Shown piece by piece: positions 1 through 9,900 of a stretch of DNA of 61,198 bases; the stretch's first letter is position 1; each line of letters opens with the position of its first letter. Origin of the DNA: Planosporangium mesophilum (GTDB taxonomy: Bacteria > Actinomycetota > Actinomycetes > Mycobacteriales > Micromonosporaceae); assembly GCF_016863255.1 (NCBI RefSeq), contig NZ_BOON01000038.1, forward strand, positions 1-61,198, written 5' to 3'. Position numbers and translations under genes: made by a program. The notes beneath the pieces are model-generated. The model was not told the DNA's origin. It did not search any database and saw nothing but the letters and a program-made list of their open reading frames with translations.

Positions 1-90
1 GCCGCCCGCGGCGTGAACGGTGACGCAGACGCCGCCCGCGGCGTGAACGGTGACGCAGACGCCGCCCGCGGCGTGAACGGTGACGCAGAC
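1..90 (+). repeat. Three tandem 30-bp repeats in the hemerythrin gene
   Basis: Units at 1-30, 31-60 and 61-90 are identical. The period is a multiple of three, so copy number changes keep the frame and only lengthen the N-terminal linker. The array may continue off the left edge. Confidence 0.95.
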
Positions 91-696
91 GCCGCGGCCC
101 GGGACGACCAGCGGGACCTGGCGCCCGCCGAGCGCACCACCGGTGCGGTGATCGATCTTGACGAGGCGACCCGGCCGCGGGCGCCGAAGCACCCCGACGC
201 CCGGGCCACCGCCGCCGGGCGGGCCGGCGCCGAGGCGCTGGTGTACCACCACGACAATCTGCGCTCGGAGCTGGAGCAGATCCGCGGCGTGATCGAGCAG
301 GTCGCCGCCGGCCACACCAACCCGGCCGCCGCCCGGTCCCTGATCAACCGGATGTCGATGCGGCAGAACTACTGGTCGCTCGGGGCGTTCTGCGCGTCGT
401 ACTGCCGGGTCGTGACCCTGCACCACACCATCGAGGACCAGCACATGTTCGTCGCCCTGCGCGACGGCGACGTCGACCTCGGCCCGGTGCTCGACCGGCT
501 CGGCGAAGAGCACGAGGTGATCGCCGCCGTGCTCACCCGGCTCGACCAGGCACTGGTCGCCATGGTCGCCGACCCCGACCAGCTCGATGCGGTACGCGCC
601 GAACTGGACACGCTCTCCCGGATGCTGCTGTCGCACCTCGACTACGAGGAGGAGGAGCTGCTCGGGCCGATCGCCCGGCTGGGCATCGTGGTGTAG
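1..696 (+). CDS. Hemerythrin HHE-domain protein, 5' end off the window
   Basis: Hemerythrin-like di-iron four-helix protein, probably an oxygen, NO or iron sensor or stress protein in the cytoplasm. The HHE signature is visible in four helices: VYHHDNLRSELEQI, LHHTIEDQHMF, LGEEHEVIAAVL and LLSHLDYEEEELL, which supply His and Glu ligands. The frame is already open at base 1 and runs through three copies of a 30-base repeat, each giving AARGVNGDAD, before an acidic/basic linker and the helical domain (from about codon 78). A GTG at 13 could start it, but it lies inside the repeat with no ribosome site, so the true start is probably left of the window. The exact ligand of the protein cannot be told from sequence. 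Confidence 0.8.
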   Translation, partial: AARGVNGDADAARGVNGDADAARGVNGDADAAARDDQRDLAPAERTTGAVIDLDEATRPRAPKHPDARATAAGRAGAEALVYHHDNLRSELEQIRGVIEQVAAGHTNPAAARSLINRMSMRQNYWSLGAFCASYCRVVTLHHTIEDQHMFVALRDGDVDLGPVLDRLGEEHEVIAAVLTRLDQALVAMVADPDQLDAVRAELDTLSRMLLSHLDYEEEELLGPIARLGIVV

Positions 697-733
697 CGGT
701 GTCCGGTTGCAGCACACCCGTACCCTTGGTCGC

Positions 734-1063
734 ATGATGAACCGTCCCCGCGCCGCAGCCCTGGTCGCCGGCGCCGTCCTCGGCCTCACCCTGCTCACCG
801 GGTGTAGTTCCGAGGGCGCCAGCACCGACTGCAGCCTGGACGCGTGCACGGTCACGTTCGACCGTGGCGTGAACGCCAGCGCCAGCGTGCTGGGCGTGGA
901 GGCCAAGCTCGTCGCCGCCGACGACCAGAAGGTGACGGTCGAGGTCGCCGGTCAGCAGCTCTCCCTCACCGTCGGCCAGCCGGCTGTCGACGCGGGCGCG
1001 GTGTCGGTCTCGCTGGAGAGCGTCACCGACAGCAACGCCGTGGTCCGGATCGCGCGCGGCTGA
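734..1063 (+). CDS. Small secreted lipoprotein, unknown function
   Basis: A 109-residue protein with a positively charged start, a hydrophobic stretch and a lipobox LLTGC with the lipidated Cys at residue 24, so it should be anchored on the outer face of the membrane. Two further Cys (in DCSLDAC) could form a disulfide. The mature part is a short beta-rich domain with no family I recognise. The first of two adjacent ATG codons at 734 is used because the signal peptide begins there; the open frame upstream overlaps the hemerythrin gene. It may be cotranscribed with that gene, 37 bases upstream. Confidence 0.7.
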   Translation: MMNRPRAAALVAGAVLGLTLLTGCSSEGASTDCSLDACTVTFDRGVNASASVLGVEAKLVAADDQKVTVEVAGQQLSLTVGQPAVDAGAVSVSLESVTDSNAVVRIARG

Positions 1064-1077
1064 CCCACCCGCGATGG

Positions 1078-1115
1078 TGGACAGGTGAGCCACCTATCGC
1101 CGGCCCACCTGTCCA
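1078..1115. terminator. Hairpin between convergent genes
   Basis: Perfect 10-bp arms TGGACAGGTG (1078-1087) and CACCTGTCCA (1106-1115) with an 18-base loop, sited between the stop of the lipoprotein gene and overlapping the 3' end of the converging DUF488 gene. There is no T tract, as is common in actinobacteria. It could serve both directions. Confidence 0.6.
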
Positions 1116-1675
1116 AGATCGCCGAGGCCGGGCAGGGTGTCCGGCTGGTCGTACACCGGCCAGCCGTCCTCGCCGCGTCGCATCGTCGGATGGCACCGGT
1201 GCTCCTCGCGCCGCTCCCCGTCGAGCAGGTGCACCACCGTCGCCCCGCGCAGGGTCAGCGCGTCGGCGACGAGCATCCGGTGGCACTGCCGCCAGTAGCT
1301 CTCCGCACACATGATCGCCAACCGTTCGGTGGCCGCCCGCGTCACCAGCGTGTCGACGGCCGCCCGGAACTCGGGGGTGTCCATATGGTCGGCGTAGCCG
1401 CGGAACGACGCGCTGTGCAGCGCGGTGTGCCGTGAATCGGGCCGCGCCGACCGGCGGCCACCCAGGGCGGCGCCGCCCCACTCGTACCGGAGGTCGTGCT
1501 CAGCGAGGGCGGTCGCCAGCGCGTCCCGGCCGAACTGCGGGTGCCGCCGGGAGCCGGGGTACCGCCGGATGTCGACCAGCGTGCCCACCGACGCGGAACC
1601 CAGGATCGCGACGAACGACTCGACCGGCCGCGCGCCGTGGCCCATGGTGAACAGCACAGCCGACGATGAAGGCAC
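1094..1675 (-). CDS. DUF488 family protein
   Basis: About 193 residues of the DUF488 family, whose molecular role is not established. Recognisable family features are the opening MGHGARPVESF, the segment VDIRRYPGSRRHPQF, the conserved YEWGGAALGG, and ERLAIMCAESYWRQCHR, which holds the conserved Cys-Ala-Glu and the Cys-His pair typical of the family. Three starts are possible: GTG 1675, ATG 1645 and an ATG at 1720 that would overlap the STAS gene. None has a clear ribosome site; GTG 1675 is chosen because it begins just after the STAS stop. Likely cotranscribed with the STAS gene. Confidence 0.75.
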   Translation of the reverse strand: MPSSSAVLFTMGHGARPVESFVAILGSASVGTLVDIRRYPGSRRHPQFGRDALATALAEHDLRYEWGGAALGGRRSARPDSRHTALHSASFRGYADHMDTPEFRAAVDTLVTRAATERLAIMCAESYWRQCHRMLVADALTLRGATVVHLLDGERREEHRCHPTMRRGEDGWPVYDQPDTLPGLGDLGQVGRR

Positions 1676-1685
1676 GGTCGAAGGG

Positions 1686-2003
1686 TCAGGACCGGCCGGC
1701 CAGCAACTGGTGCAGACCACTGGTCGCCAGTACCTGGGCGAGGAAGGGTTTCGCGTCGGTCACGGTCAGGTCCACCCCGACGTCGCAGGCGGTGTGGTAG
1801 CCGGCGACCAACGTACCGATGCAGGTCGAGTCCATGAAGGTCACGGCGCCCAGGTCGACCACGACGCGGCGGGGCCGGTGACGCATGATCGTCTCGACCA
1901 GGGTGCGCCGCAGTTCGTCGGCGGCACCGACGTCGAACTCGCCGTCGAGCGCGATCGTCGTCGTGTTCCGGACAGCGTCGGCCCGGGTGGTCAGGTCACC
2001 CAT
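1686..2003 (-). CDS. STAS-domain anti-sigma factor antagonist
   Basis: A 105-residue single STAS domain, the fold of SpoIIAA/RsbV proteins that bind anti-sigma kinases when unphosphorylated. The core reads VVVDLGAVTFMDSTCIGTL: the Ser in MDST sits at the position phosphorylated in this family. The start at 2003 is set by GGGAG about 8 bases upstream; an earlier in-frame ATG at 2036 lacks one. No partner kinase or sigma factor is encoded nearby, so its target is elsewhere in the genome. Confidence 0.85.
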   Translation of the reverse strand: MGDLTTRADAVRNTTTIALDGEFDVGAADELRRTLVETIMRHRPRRVVVDLGAVTFMDSTCIGTLVAGYHTACDVGVDLTVTDAKPFLAQVLATSGLHQLLAGRS

Positions 2004-2317
2004 GATCAACTCCCGTTGCGCGCCGGACATCCACACGTAACCCTAGGCCGCCAGCGTGCGATATGCCGCGACCCCGAACGAAGGAAGGCGCCTACGTCGT
2101 TACTCCGGTCACGTCGTCGGCCGATCTGATTACGCCACAGGCCCGGCCGATGACTGTCAGTAATTCGGACATTCGAATGGTTATCGGCTACCCGACGGGG
2201 AAGAGCCAGTCCTCGTGGAGGACGACGCCGACCGTCCACGTCGGGCGGTGGGCCGGCTGGGACCGACTGCGCCAGCGCGCCCTGCGGCCCGGTGACGACG
2301 ACGGAGTTGATGACCTG

Positions 2318-2635
2318 ATGGACCGCCGCCGACCGTGCGCCGCCGCCCTCGCCACCGCCGCCCTCGCCACCGCCGCTCTCGCCACCGCCGTGGCCGCGCT
2401 GGCCGCATGCTCCTCACGGGAGCGTGGCGGCTTCCCCAGCCACACCACCCATCGGACGGCCAGCCCGCGGGCGTCCGCCGCCCCGACGACCGCCACGTCG
2501 GCCCCGTCCAGCCCAGCCGTGACCGGGCAGGCCATGGCGACGCTGCTGCCGGGCATGCCGCCGCCGCGGCCGGACGACCGCTACGCCGCCGACCGGGGCC
2601 GCCACTCGATCGGCCGTACCGGTATCCTGCGCTGA
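2318..2635 (+). CDS. Small lipoprotein with repetitive signal peptide
   Basis: About 105 residues. The signal peptide contains three tandem LATAA units from a 15-bp DNA repeat (2348-2392), followed by the lipobox LAAC with Cys at residue 31. The mature part is Ser/Thr/Pro/Ala-rich and low complexity, ending in a short charged tail, with no recognisable fold. GGAG at 2303-2306 is a plausible but distant ribosome site. Coding status is moderate: the lipobox and composition support it, the lack of a folded domain does not. Confidence 0.5.
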   Translation: MDRRRPCAAALATAALATAALATAVAALAACSSRERGGFPSHTTHRTASPRASAAPTTATSAPSSPAVTGQAMATLLPGMPPPRPDDRYAADRGRHSIGRTGILR

Positions 2636-2678
2636 CCGTACCGTCGCCGGTGCGGCGGCGGGTGCGGGGAGGGTCAGG

Positions 2679-3248
2679 ATGGCGAAGTACGCGGCGCTGC
2701 TGCGCGGCGTCAACGTCGGCGGCCACGGCACGATCGCCATGACGGACCTGCGGCGCGTCCTCGAGTCGTTGGGCCACACCGAGGTCTCCACCTACCTGCA
2801 GAGCGGCAACGCCGTCGTCAGCAGCGATGACGACGACCCGGAGCGGATCGGCCGGCGCATCGAGGAGGGCCTGGAGCGCGACCTCGGCCTGCGCCCGAGC
2901 GTACTGATCCGCACCGGGGCCGAGCTGGCCACCGTGATCGCCGGCAACCCGTTCCCCCAGGCCGCGATCGAGCAGCCGAAGCTGCTCCACGTGGCGTTCC
3001 TGTCGGCGCCGCCCGACCCGGAACTGGCGGCCGCGATCGATCCCGGCATCTGCCCGCCGGACGAGTTCGGCATCGGTGACCGCGCCGTCTACCTGCGCTA
3101 CGCCGTCAGCTCCGGGCGCAGCAAGCTCGCCGACCTGGTACTGCGGCAGCTCCTGCGGGGGCGCCCCGAGGTGACGGTCACGGCGCGGAACTGGAACACC
3201 GTCGAGGCGCTCGCCGCCAAGCTCGCCTCGCCGTCGGCGAGCGCGTAG
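2679..3248 (+). CDS. DUF1697 family protein
   Basis: A 189-residue protein of the DUF1697 family (function unknown). The N-terminal signature YAALLRGVNVGGHG and MTDLRRVLESLGHTEVSTYLQ is diagnostic, followed by SGNAVVSS and a C-terminal segment TVTARNWNTVEALAAKL that closes the family domain. Full length for the family. GGAGGG lies about 9 bases ahead of the ATG. It precedes the M20 hydrolase by 30 bases on the same strand and may share its transcript. Confidence 0.85.
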   Translation: MAKYAALLRGVNVGGHGTIAMTDLRRVLESLGHTEVSTYLQSGNAVVSSDDDDPERIGRRIEEGLERDLGLRPSVLIRTGAELATVIAGNPFPQAAIEQPKLLHVAFLSAPPDPELAAAIDPGICPPDEFGIGDRAVYLRYAVSSGRSKLADLVLRQLLRGRPEVTVTARNWNTVEALAAKLASPSASA

Positions 3249-3278
3249 GTTGCGGCCGGTTCGCTGAGGAGAGAACGA

Positions 3279-4484
3279 ATGGCGCTTCACCGTACCGCCG
3301 AGGCGATGCGTGCCGACCTGGTGAGCCTGCGGCGGGCGCTGCACCGCGAGCCGGAGATCGGCCTGTACCTGCCGGGCACGCAGGCCAGGCTGCTCGCCGC
3401 GCTCGACGGCCTGCCGCTGGAGATCACCACGGGCCGGTCGCTGAGCTCGGTGACCGCCGTCCTACGGGGCGCCGCGCCGGGGCCGAGCGTGCTGCTCCGC
3501 GCGGACATGGACGCGCTTCCGGTGACCGAGCTGGCCGGGGTGCCGTACGCCTCCGCGATCGAGGGCGCCATGCACGCCTGCGGTCACGACCTGCACATGG
3601 CGATGCTGGTCGGTGCGGCCCGGCTGCTCTCCGGCGTACGCGACCGGATCGCCGGAGATGTGATCTTCATGTTCCAGCCGGCCGAGGAGGGCCCGGGCGG
3701 CGCCGAAATCATGATCAAGGAAGGCGTGCTGGAGGCCTCCGGCAACCGGCCGATCGCCGCGTACGGGCTGCACGTCAGCGCGGCGAGGCAGCCGTACGGG
3801 TACTTCACGACACGCCCCGGCCCTCTGATGGCGTCCGTGGACACGCTGCGCGTCGTGGTGACCGGCGCCGGCGGCCACGGCTCCCAGCCGCAGTACGCCA
3901 AGGACCCGATCCCGGCAACCTGCGAGATGGTCCTCGCGCTGCAGACCTACGTCACCCGTACCCATGACATCTTCGACCCGGTCGTGGTCACCGTCGGCAG
4001 CCTGCACGCCGGTACCGCCGACAACGTGATCCCAGCGCAGGCGCGGTTCGAGGCGACGATCCGGTCGTTCTCGCCGTACGCCCGGGAGCGGGTCTGCCGG
4101 GGCGTGACCGAGGTCGTCACCGGCATCGCTCAGGCCCACGGCCTGGGGATCGACGTGCGGATCGAGGACGGGTACCCGGTGACCGTCAACGACGACCGCG
4201 AGGCCCGGTTCGTGGCGGACACGATCGGGGAGCTGTTCGGACCGGAGCGCTTCGGCTGGATGGCCCACCCCGAGCCGGGCGCCGAGGACTTCTCCTTCGT
4301 CCTCGAGCGGGTACCGGGCACCTTCGCCTTCCTCAGCGCCTGCCCGCCCGAGTCGGACCCGGCCACCGCGGCACCCAACCACTCACCGCACGCGGTCTTC
4401 GACGACGGCGTACTGCCCGACGGCGCCCGGCTCCTGGCCGAACTGACCTTCCGCCGCCTGGCGCCTCCCGTGCCGCACTCATAG
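3279..4484 (+). CDS. M20 family amidohydrolase (N-acyl-amino acid or hippurate hydrolase-like)
   Basis: A 401-residue zinc-dependent peptidase of the M20 amidohydrolase branch, which cleaves N-acyl-amino acids and related amides in the cytoplasm. The metal and catalytic motifs are present: DMDALPVTE, MHACGHDLHMAM, the catalytic EE of AEEGPGGAEIM, the His of YGLHVS, and the late HPEPGAEDFSFVLE. The dimerisation insert lies around residues 185-300 (GAGGHGSQPQ). Length is normal. AGGAGAG precedes the ATG. The substrate cannot be named from sequence. Confidence 0.88.
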   Translation: MALHRTAEAMRADLVSLRRALHREPEIGLYLPGTQARLLAALDGLPLEITTGRSLSSVTAVLRGAAPGPSVLLRADMDALPVTELAGVPYASAIEGAMHACGHDLHMAMLVGAARLLSGVRDRIAGDVIFMFQPAEEGPGGAEIMIKEGVLEASGNRPIAAYGLHVSAARQPYGYFTTRPGPLMASVDTLRVVVTGAGGHGSQPQYAKDPIPATCEMVLALQTYVTRTHDIFDPVVVTVGSLHAGTADNVIPAQARFEATIRSFSPYARERVCRGVTEVVTGIAQAHGLGIDVRIEDGYPVTVNDDREARFVADTIGELFGPERFGWMAHPEPGAEDFSFVLERVPGTFAFLSACPPESDPATAAPNHSPHAVFDDGVLPDGARLLAELTFRRLAPPVPHS

Positions 4485-4575
4485 ACAACTCTCAGTCTCC
4501 CTCAATCTCGGTCACAGCCTGCCGATCTACGCTCCGAAGTGGGGCGCATGCCTGCTGTGACAACGAGGGGAATGC

Positions 4576-5625
4576 ATGAAACGGCGATGGCAGGTGGCGA
4601 TCGGTGTCGTCGCGGCGCTGGCACTGGTCGCCGTGGGCGGGATCGGCGCGGCCTGGCTGTACGGGCGCTCGGTCAACGCCGACCTCAGCCGCACCAACGC
4701 CTTCAGCCCGGTGTCCGAGGAGACGCCGGCCCCCTGGCCCAGTTGGACCCCGAGCGCGACACCCAGCAGCAACCCCCGGCCGGCCCAGACGGGCACCGCA
4801 GCGATGAACGTGCTGCTGCTCGGCAGTGACTCGCGCGATCCGAACAGCACCGCCGGCACCCGCAGCGACACCATGATGCTGGCCCATCTCGACGCCGACC
4901 ACCGGCACGCGTACCTGATCTCGATCCCGCGCGACACCTGGGTGGAGATCCCGGCCACCGCCGACGGCCGGCGCGGCGGCACCATGGGGAAGATCAATTC
5001 CGCGTACGCGCAGGGCGGCGCCCCGCTGGCGGTACGGACCGTCGAGGCCTTCACCGGGGTTCGCATCGACCACGTCGTGATCATCGACTTCGCAGGCTTC
5101 CAGCGGGTCGTCGACGCGCTGGGCGGCGTCGACATGGCCGTGGACCGGACGATCACCTCGATCTTCCCGCCGCACCGCACCTTCGTTCAGGGCAAGCGGC
5201 ACTTTACCGGCGCCGAAGCGCTCGACTACGTACGTCAGCGGTACCAGTTCGCGGACGGTGACTTCGCCCGTGAGCGGCACCAGCAACAGTTCCTGAAGGC
5301 GCTGATGGACAAGGCCGCCGGTATGGGTGTGCTGTCCGACGCGACCAGGCTGAACGCGTTCCTGCGCGCGGTGACCAAGGCGGTCACCGTGGACGAGAAG
5401 TTCGACCTGGTCGACATCGCGATGCAGGTACGCCACCTGCGCAGCACCGACGTCACCACGCTGGCCAGCCCCAGCGCCGGTACCGGCTGGGAAGGCAACC
5501 AGAGCGTGGTACGCGCCGACACCGCCCGGGCCAGGGCGCTGTACGACGCGGTCCGCACCGACACGGTCGCGCGATGGCTCGCGGCCGGGTCTGCTTCGGC
5601 CGGTCAGTCCCTGCCGGCCGGCTGA
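4576..5625 (+). CDS. LytR-CpsA-Psr (LCP) family cell-wall glycopolymer ligase
   Basis: A 349-residue type II membrane protein: short cytoplasmic N-terminus, one membrane segment (about 5-27), a Pro/Ser/Thr linker, then an extracytoplasmic LCP domain (about 75-270). LCP enzymes move polyprenyl-phosphate-linked glycopolymers such as teichoic acids or arabinogalactan onto peptidoglycan. Diagnostic motifs are LLLGSDSRD, GTRSDTMMLAHLD, LISIPRDTWVEIP, GKINSAYAQGG and YVRQRYQFADGDFAR, holding the conserved Arg and Asp residues that bind pyrophosphate. GAGGGG lies just upstream of ATG 4576. It is monocistronic, convergent with the SGNH hydrolase. Confidence 0.92.
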   Translation: MKRRWQVAIGVVAALALVAVGGIGAAWLYGRSVNADLSRTNAFSPVSEETPAPWPSWTPSATPSSNPRPAQTGTAAMNVLLLGSDSRDPNSTAGTRSDTMMLAHLDADHRHAYLISIPRDTWVEIPATADGRRGGTMGKINSAYAQGGAPLAVRTVEAFTGVRIDHVVIIDFAGFQRVVDALGGVDMAVDRTITSIFPPHRTFVQGKRHFTGAEALDYVRQRYQFADGDFARERHQQQFLKALMDKAAGMGVLSDATRLNAFLRAVTKAVTVDEKFDLVDIAMQVRHLRSTDVTTLASPSAGTGWEGNQSVVRADTARARALYDAVRTDTVARWLAAGSASAGQSLPAG

Positions 5626-5658
5626 CCCGCCGGCCGCCGCGCGCGGAGAGCGGGACGG

Positions 5659-6918
5659 CTAGTTCCTGCCGTACCCCGGAAGACCGAACACCTCCAGCGG
5701 GATCGAGTTCCCGAGGATCCGGTCACCGGCCGCGTTCGGGTGGTAGCAGTCGTTGCGCCACGGCTCGTACATGACGGTCGGGTCCTTCGGGTCGCGGAGC
5801 ACCGCGTCGAAGTCGACCACCGCGTCGAACGTACGAGACGTCCGGATCCACTCGTTGACCCGCAGGCGGGTGGCTTCCCGGTCGCTGCCGGCCGCGTTGC
5901 ACATCGGCAGGACCGTGGCGCCGACGATCTTCTTACCGGCCCGGTGCACCCGGGCGGCGATCTCCCGCATCGCGCCGATGACCTGCTCCGCCGGGGCGGG
6001 CGGGGCATACTGGCCGCCGCCGATGTCGTTGGTGCCCTCCAGCAGGAACACGTACGTCACGCCCGGCAGCGACAGCACGTCGCGGTCGAGGCGCTGCGGG
6101 GCGGGTGGGCCGCAGCACTGGTTCGTGGGGTCGTACGGGTTGGGCTGCACGCTCACCGTGTTGCCGCTGATCCCCGCGTTGGCCACGGACAACCGGCGGT
6201 GCGGCGGCTGGGCCTCGAGCCGCCCGGCCAGTACGTCCGTCCACCGTGGACCGCCACCGACGGCGCCGTACCCGTCGGTGATGGAGTCGCCGAGGGCCAC
6301 GATGGTGCCGCGCGCCAGCGACGTGGCGGAGACGGCGTCGACCCACCACAGCGTGCCCGGCCGGAACGTCCCGAAGGCACCACCGCTCTCGTCACCCGTC
6401 GCGTCGCCCGGTCCGCTGGACAGGAACGATCCGGGGGTGTGCGTCTCCGGCGGCGGGAAGTCGTGGTCGCCGACCGGCGCGCCGGGAGCGTAGACGCTGA
6501 CGGCGACGTGGTCGCCGGCCTTCACCCGCAGCCGTACCGGGTCGCTCCACACGCTCGCGCCGGGTGCGATCGTCACGCCGCGCCGGTAGCCGAACGTGGC
6601 GGGCCGGGCGCTGCGCCGCTCCAGCGCCGGGCTGCCGGCGGTCGCCTGGAGCCCGACCGACGCCGCGCGTACGGTCAGCGCGGTGCCCGACGGGTTGGAC
6701 AGGCGTACCCGCAGGTTGTCGCCGGCGGCCGTGACCGCGAGCACGTTGCGCACGGTGGCGTCGGGCGAGGTGCCGTGGACGCCGCCGAGCGCGGACTCGG
6801 TGAGGGTGACCTGCGGGCCCCACGGCAGGGACGCGTCGGCGGGGGCGGGCGCCACGACGACGGCGACCAGCAGCGCGGTGACGGCGCAGCCGGCGGCGGA
6901 GCGGCGTACTCGTCTCAA
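5659..6918 (-). CDS. Secreted SGNH/GDSL hydrolase
   Basis: A 419-residue exported esterase-type protein. A signal peptide (about 1-29, ending near PADAS) is followed by a beta-rich N-terminal region of about 150 residues and a C-terminal SGNH domain. All four blocks are visible: GDSITDGYG (nucleophile Ser), GISGN, LLEGTNDIGG and DCYHPNAAG (Asp and His). Members deacylate carbohydrates, lipids or esters outside the cell. It starts 9 bases after the stop of the PD40/amidohydrolase gene, so the two are almost surely one operon and both exported. The substrate is unknown. Confidence 0.9.
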   Translation of the reverse strand: MRRVRRSAAGCAVTALLVAVVVAPAPADASLPWGPQVTLTESALGGVHGTSPDATVRNVLAVTAAGDNLRVRLSNPSGTALTVRAASVGLQATAGSPALERRSARPATFGYRRGVTIAPGASVWSDPVRLRVKAGDHVAVSVYAPGAPVGDHDFPPPETHTPGSFLSSGPGDATGDESGGAFGTFRPGTLWWVDAVSATSLARGTIVALGDSITDGYGAVGGGPRWTDVLAGRLEAQPPHRRLSVANAGISGNTVSVQPNPYDPTNQCCGPPAPQRLDRDVLSLPGVTYVFLLEGTNDIGGGQYAPPAPAEQVIGAMREIAARVHRAGKKIVGATVLPMCNAAGSDREATRLRVNEWIRTSRTFDAVVDFDAVLRDPKDPTVMYEPWRNDCYHPNAAGDRILGNSIPLEVFGLPGYGRN

Positions 6919-6927
6919 TTCGTCTCC

Positions 6928-9900
6928 TTAGGCCTCGGCGCAGCAGGAGTGCCTGCTGTCGGCCACGTAGTGCGGGTCGTGCCACCAGTACGCGGCGTTG
7001 CCCGGATGGTCCGGGACGGGGTCGAGGACCGGGTTGGCGACGGCGGCCATGGTCCGGGGCTGGGTGAACGGGGCGAGAAGTTCGTCCACCGTGTACACCT
7101 GGCCGTTGGTCATCACCTGGCGTACGTTCGCCGCCTGGGTGATGTCGGTGAGCGGGTCGCCGCCGAGGATGGCGAGGTCGGCGTACATACCGGGCCGGAG
7201 CTGGCCGAGCGGCTCGCCCAGGAACTCGCCGGGCACCCGGGTGGCCGTGGTGAGCGCCTCGTACGGGGTGAGCCCGTACGTCACCATCGCCCGCAGGTTG
7301 AGATGGGTACTGACGGCGGTGAGCGCGATCGGCGAGTCCGTACCGGTGAGGATCCGGCCGCCGCCGCGCACCATGGCCGCGACCTGGGCGACCTGGCGGG
7401 CGAGGTTCTCGCGGACGACCGTCTGGTCGGTGGTCTGCGCCGCGGTGACCGCCGCCTGCAGCGCGGCGTACTCCCACGGCGGGTAGAGCGTGACGACCCG
7501 CCGGTCGGTGGCGAGCGAGGTGTCCTCGCGGAACAGGGTGAGCGCGTTGAACAGCGTCGGCGTACGCGCGGCCTGCGAGGCGTTGAAGATATCGATCACG
7601 TCCCGGTACCCGGTGCCGAGCGCGGTCACGGTCCGCGAGTACCCGAACCGGTTGGTCGCGCCGATGTGCTCCATGCCGTCGCCGCCGAACGCGAACGCCG
7701 GGTAGTGGTAGTGCGAGGTGGCGTGGATCCGGTGCTCGTGCGCCCACTCGATGACCCGGCGCTGCCACTCGATGGGCAGCCGCACGTACGCCTTCATCAG
7801 GTCGTAGTCGAGCGCCTCTGCCCGGGAGAGTTCGAGCGCGAGTTGCCGGACGTCGTAGGTGGGGCGCATGAAGTTGTAGAAGATGCGGGAGCCGTCGATG
7901 GCCTCGCCGGTACCGAAGTAGCGCGGCGCGATGCGGGCGCCGGACTGCACCGACTCGCGGGCCTCGACCATGTGGTACGCGGGGCTGCCCGGCGACCGGG
8001 TGGTGGTGATCCCCAGCGACAGCCAGAGCCGCCCCTGCCGGTCCCCGTACGAGTAGCCCTGCATCTCGCGGTGGTGGTGCGCATCGATGAGGCCGGGGAT
8101 GACGACCGAGTCCCGGGCGTCGACGATGCGGCCGTCCCGACCGGCGCGGTGGTTTTCGACAGCCACGATCCGGTGGCCCTCGACGACGATGTCGACGTTG
8201 TCGCGCAGGCGCCGGCTGGTGCCGTCCCACATCCGGCCGGCCCGGATGACGGTACGGCCTCTCGGTCGGGTGTTGGTCCACGACAGTCCAACCGGGACGG
8301 TCCGGGTGTGCTTGCCGTCGACCGAGACGAGCCGGAGCCGGCCGTTGTTGAGGTACAGCAGCGTGCTGGAGTTCCCGCTCCAGCTCACCGCGTCGGTGAC
8401 CTCGGAGGTGATCTGCCGTGGCGTACCCGCGAACGTCCCGTCCGGGTGGACGTCGGCCACCCACAGCACGCTGCCGACGACGAACGCCATCTTCGTGCCG
8501 TCGGGTGACCAGACCGGACCGTCGTCGCCGCGGGTCTGGATGGACCGGTGCGGCAACGGGTCCACATAGGTCGCGGCGCCGGTGCGGCGGTCGACAAGAA
8601 GGATCTTGCTCAACCCCTCGCGGTAGCGCGCCGAGTACGGCCTGATCGCCGCGAGAGCGATGACGTTGCCGTCCGCCGACCAGGTCGGCCGGCCCGGCTC
8701 GAAGGTCGCCGGAAAGACGCGCTGTACGGTGCCGCTGGCCACCTCGACCGTGTACAGGGCGCCGGTCTGGTCGAGGAACGCGAGGTGCGAGCCGTCGTGC
8801 GACCACGTACCGGAGACCGCCGCGGCGTCGGGCAGGTTGGTGAGCTGCCGGTCGGTGCCGGTACGCAGGTCGCGGATCCAGATGTCGAGCGTGCCCGCCC
8901 GGTCGCTGGAGTACGACAGGTACCGCCCGTCCGGCGACCACGCGGGGTCGCTCTTCCACCAGTGGTCGCGGGTCAACGGCCGGGGCGGCTGGCCGATCCG
9001 CATCGTGTAGATGTCGTTGAGGGCCCGGAACGCGACGTGCTCGCCGTCGGGTGACAGCACCGGACTGCCGATCCCCACCACCGGCTTCGGGGTGGTCGAG
9101 TCGAAGTCGCGCCGGCGCTTGCGGTACCTGGGTGTGGTCACCGCGATCGGGGCGATGAAGCCGATCTCGTGAGGCCGTCCGGCGCCGTCGAGGGTCCGAC
9201 GGCGGATCCGCCCGTCGGCGGTGTACACGAACTCGGACCCGGACCTCCACGACACCCGGAACGGGAACACCTCCTCGCCGGTGACCAGTGGCGCGCCGCC
9301 CCGCCACAGCTCGCTGCGCCCGTTGAGCAGGAGGGAGTAGACCAGGTCACGGCCGTCCGGGGTCCACGCGGGATTGTGGATCACCTGCCCCGCGGGCACG
9401 GTGACGGCCGTGGTCCGGGCGCCGGTCGCCAGGTCGACCACGTCGATGCGGGTGTTCGCGACGACGAAGGCGATGCGCGCGCCGTCGGGTGACCACGCCG
9501 GCTCGTACTCCTCCAGCACGGTGTCCGTGACCGGGGTGGTGGCGCCGGTGGCCGGGTCGAGCAGGTGGATGCCGTAACTTCCGGACCCGGAGCTGCCCGC
9601 GGCGTCCGACGAGAACGCGATCCGCTTCCCGTCCGGGGAGAACCGCGGCTCCCGGTGGTCGTACGGCCCCTGCGTCAGCTGGCGCAGCCCCGAGCCGTCC
9701 GGGCGGATGAGCCAGATGTTGAACGTACCGTCGCGGTACGACTGGAACGTGATCGTCGAGGCGTCCGGCGACCACTCGGGCTGGGCGATGTCGAACAGGT
9801 CGCTGGTCAACCGGCGCGCCGGGCCACCGGAGGCGGGCAGTACCCACAGCACGCCGACGAGGTCGATGGCGATCGTCCGGCCGTCCGGCGACAGCTGCGC

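Noticed and set aside
5740-8508. A 922-codon open frame on the + strand opposite the SGNH and PD40 genes
   Set aside because: It is antisense to two clearly functional genes, its translation is Arg/Val/Gly-rich without any domain, and long antisense frames are expected at this GC content.
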